DNA from: Pseudomonadota bacterium
GTDB taxonomy: Bacteria > Pseudomonadota > Alphaproteobacteria > Acetobacterales > Acetobacteraceae
NCBI GenBank assembly: GCA_021845835.1
Contig: JAJZVE010000272.1
Span: 1 to 6,433 of the forward strand
Length of the DNA stretch: 6,433 nt
Direction of reading: 5' to 3'
The position numbers and the translations under genes were made by a program. Below the pieces are notes generated by a model, which saw only the letters and a program-made list of their open reading frames with translations, did no database searches and had not been told where the DNA came from. Shown one piece after another: positions 5,902 through 6,433 of the stretch; positions within the stretch are counted from its first letter, which is position 1; each line of letters starts with the position of its first letter.

Positions 5902-6433
5902 CAATCCGCTCCGCGCAGCCGCGCCGCCAGATTGACCAGGATGCCGGCGGTCGCGCCCCAGATGTAATGCTCGGGATGCGGCCAGACCCAGAACTCGCGC
6001 CACCGGCCCCGGAAATGCGCCCGCCGCCGCTGCGGCGCCGCGGGATCGAGCAGCACCGACAGCGCCAGCTCGAACACCACCTCCACCTCCGCCTGCGACG
6101 GGCGCAGGCCGAGCTCCGGCAGCGGCACGCCCGGCGGCAGCAGGCCGAGCACGGGGGTGATGCAGAACCCGGTGCCGGTGACATAGGACGGCAGCCGCCC
6201 GAGCACCTCCACCCGCGCCGGATCGAGGCCGATTTCCTCCTCCGCCTCGCGCAGCGCCGCGGCCTCGGCGCTGGCGTCCTCGGGATCGATGCGGCCGCCG
6301 GGGAAGCTCACCTGGCCGGCATGGGCGGACAGATGCGCGGTGCGCTTGGTCAGCAGCACGCCCGGCGCCGGGCCGAGCACGAACGGCACCAGCACCGCCG
6401 CCGGCTTCAGCGGTCCGGGGGTGAGGTCGTGCA
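5901..6433 (-). CDS. Nudix hydrolase, CoA pyrophosphatase (NudL-like), 5' end outside the window
   Basis: About 176 residues are visible before the stop at 5901-5903; the frame stays open to the right edge, so the start is missing. LLTKRTAHLSAHAGQVSFPGG matches the extended motif (LLTxR...H.GQvsFPGG) that marks NudL-type enzymes, which split CoA or CoA derivatives to 3',5'-ADP and phosphopantetheine. The Nudix core REAEEEIGL follows, carrying the Mg-binding glutamates. Later segments SYVTGTGFCITPVLGLLPP and HYIWGATAGIL resemble the E. coli NudL C-terminal half. The GTG at 6393-6395 is internal: the residues before it (LKPAAVLVPF) continue the family's usual first strand. It is the upstream member of a coupled cluster with the DUF6111 protein and cca. 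The substrate is by family; another nucleotide diphosphate is possible. Confidence 0.92.
   Translation of the reverse strand, partial: HDLTPGPLKPAAVLVPFVLGPAPGVLLTKRTAHLSAHAGQVSFPGGRIDPEDASAEAAALREAEEEIGLDPARVEVLGRLPSYVTGTGFCITPVLGLLPPGVPLPELGLRPSQAEVEVVFELALSVLLDPAAPQRRRAHFRGRWREFWVWPHPEHYIWGATAGILVNLAARLRGAD

Noticed and set aside
5663..6184. In-frame upstream extension of cca to 568 residues
   Set aside because: It runs through the DUF6111 and Nudix genes in another frame, and the added residues have no family similarity; the ATGA overlap at 5659-5662 gives a natural start.
1..6433. Mobile elements, CRISPR, tRNA/rRNA genes, riboswitches or a defence system
   Set aside because: No transposase, integrase, repeat-spacer pattern, tRNA-like fold or defence domain was seen; every gene except the methyltransferase and the small membrane protein has a clear core function.

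Overview
The window looks like ordinary chromosome from a very GC-rich alphaproteobacterium, most likely Rhodospirillales/Acetobacteraceae-like. This is inferred from the GC-biased third codon positions, the radA-cvpA-purF order, the [4Fe-4S]-type PurF with a propeptide, and the NudL-like / DUF6111 / cca trio. All identifications come from reading the translations and from family knowledge; no database search was run.

Layout. Bases 1-144 are the last 47 codons of a plus-strand gene, probably a retropepsin-like aspartic protease. An 83-bp gap with a weak candidate promoter follows. A plus-strand cluster then runs from 228 to 4457: a class I SAM-dependent methyltransferase of unknown substrate, radA (DNA repair/recombination ATPase), cvpA (small four-helix membrane protein) and purF (first committed step of purine synthesis). 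The methyltransferase and radA are one base apart, radA and cvpA are 60 bp apart, and cvpA and purF are 23 bp apart. A facing minus-strand cluster reads from the right edge leftward: a CoA-pyrophosphatase-like Nudix hydrolase (5' end outside the window), a DUF6111-type small membrane protein, and the CCA-adding enzyme. Its genes overlap by 1 and 4 bases, so it is a translationally coupled operon. The two clusters converge at about 4458-4477, where a perfect 8-bp inverted repeat sits over the cca stop codon and may serve both strands.

Function. The plus cluster combines genome maintenance (radA) with purine supply (cvpA-purF), and the minus cluster combines nucleotide-cofactor housekeeping (Nudix) with tRNA 3'-end maturation (cca). 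No phage, transposon, CRISPR, toxin-antitoxin or defence signature was found, and no intergenic stretch exceeds 300 bp. I found no convincing undescribed system. The least explained items are the methyltransferase coupled to radA, the DUF6111 protein, a 12-bp palindrome before cvpA and the convergent hairpin.
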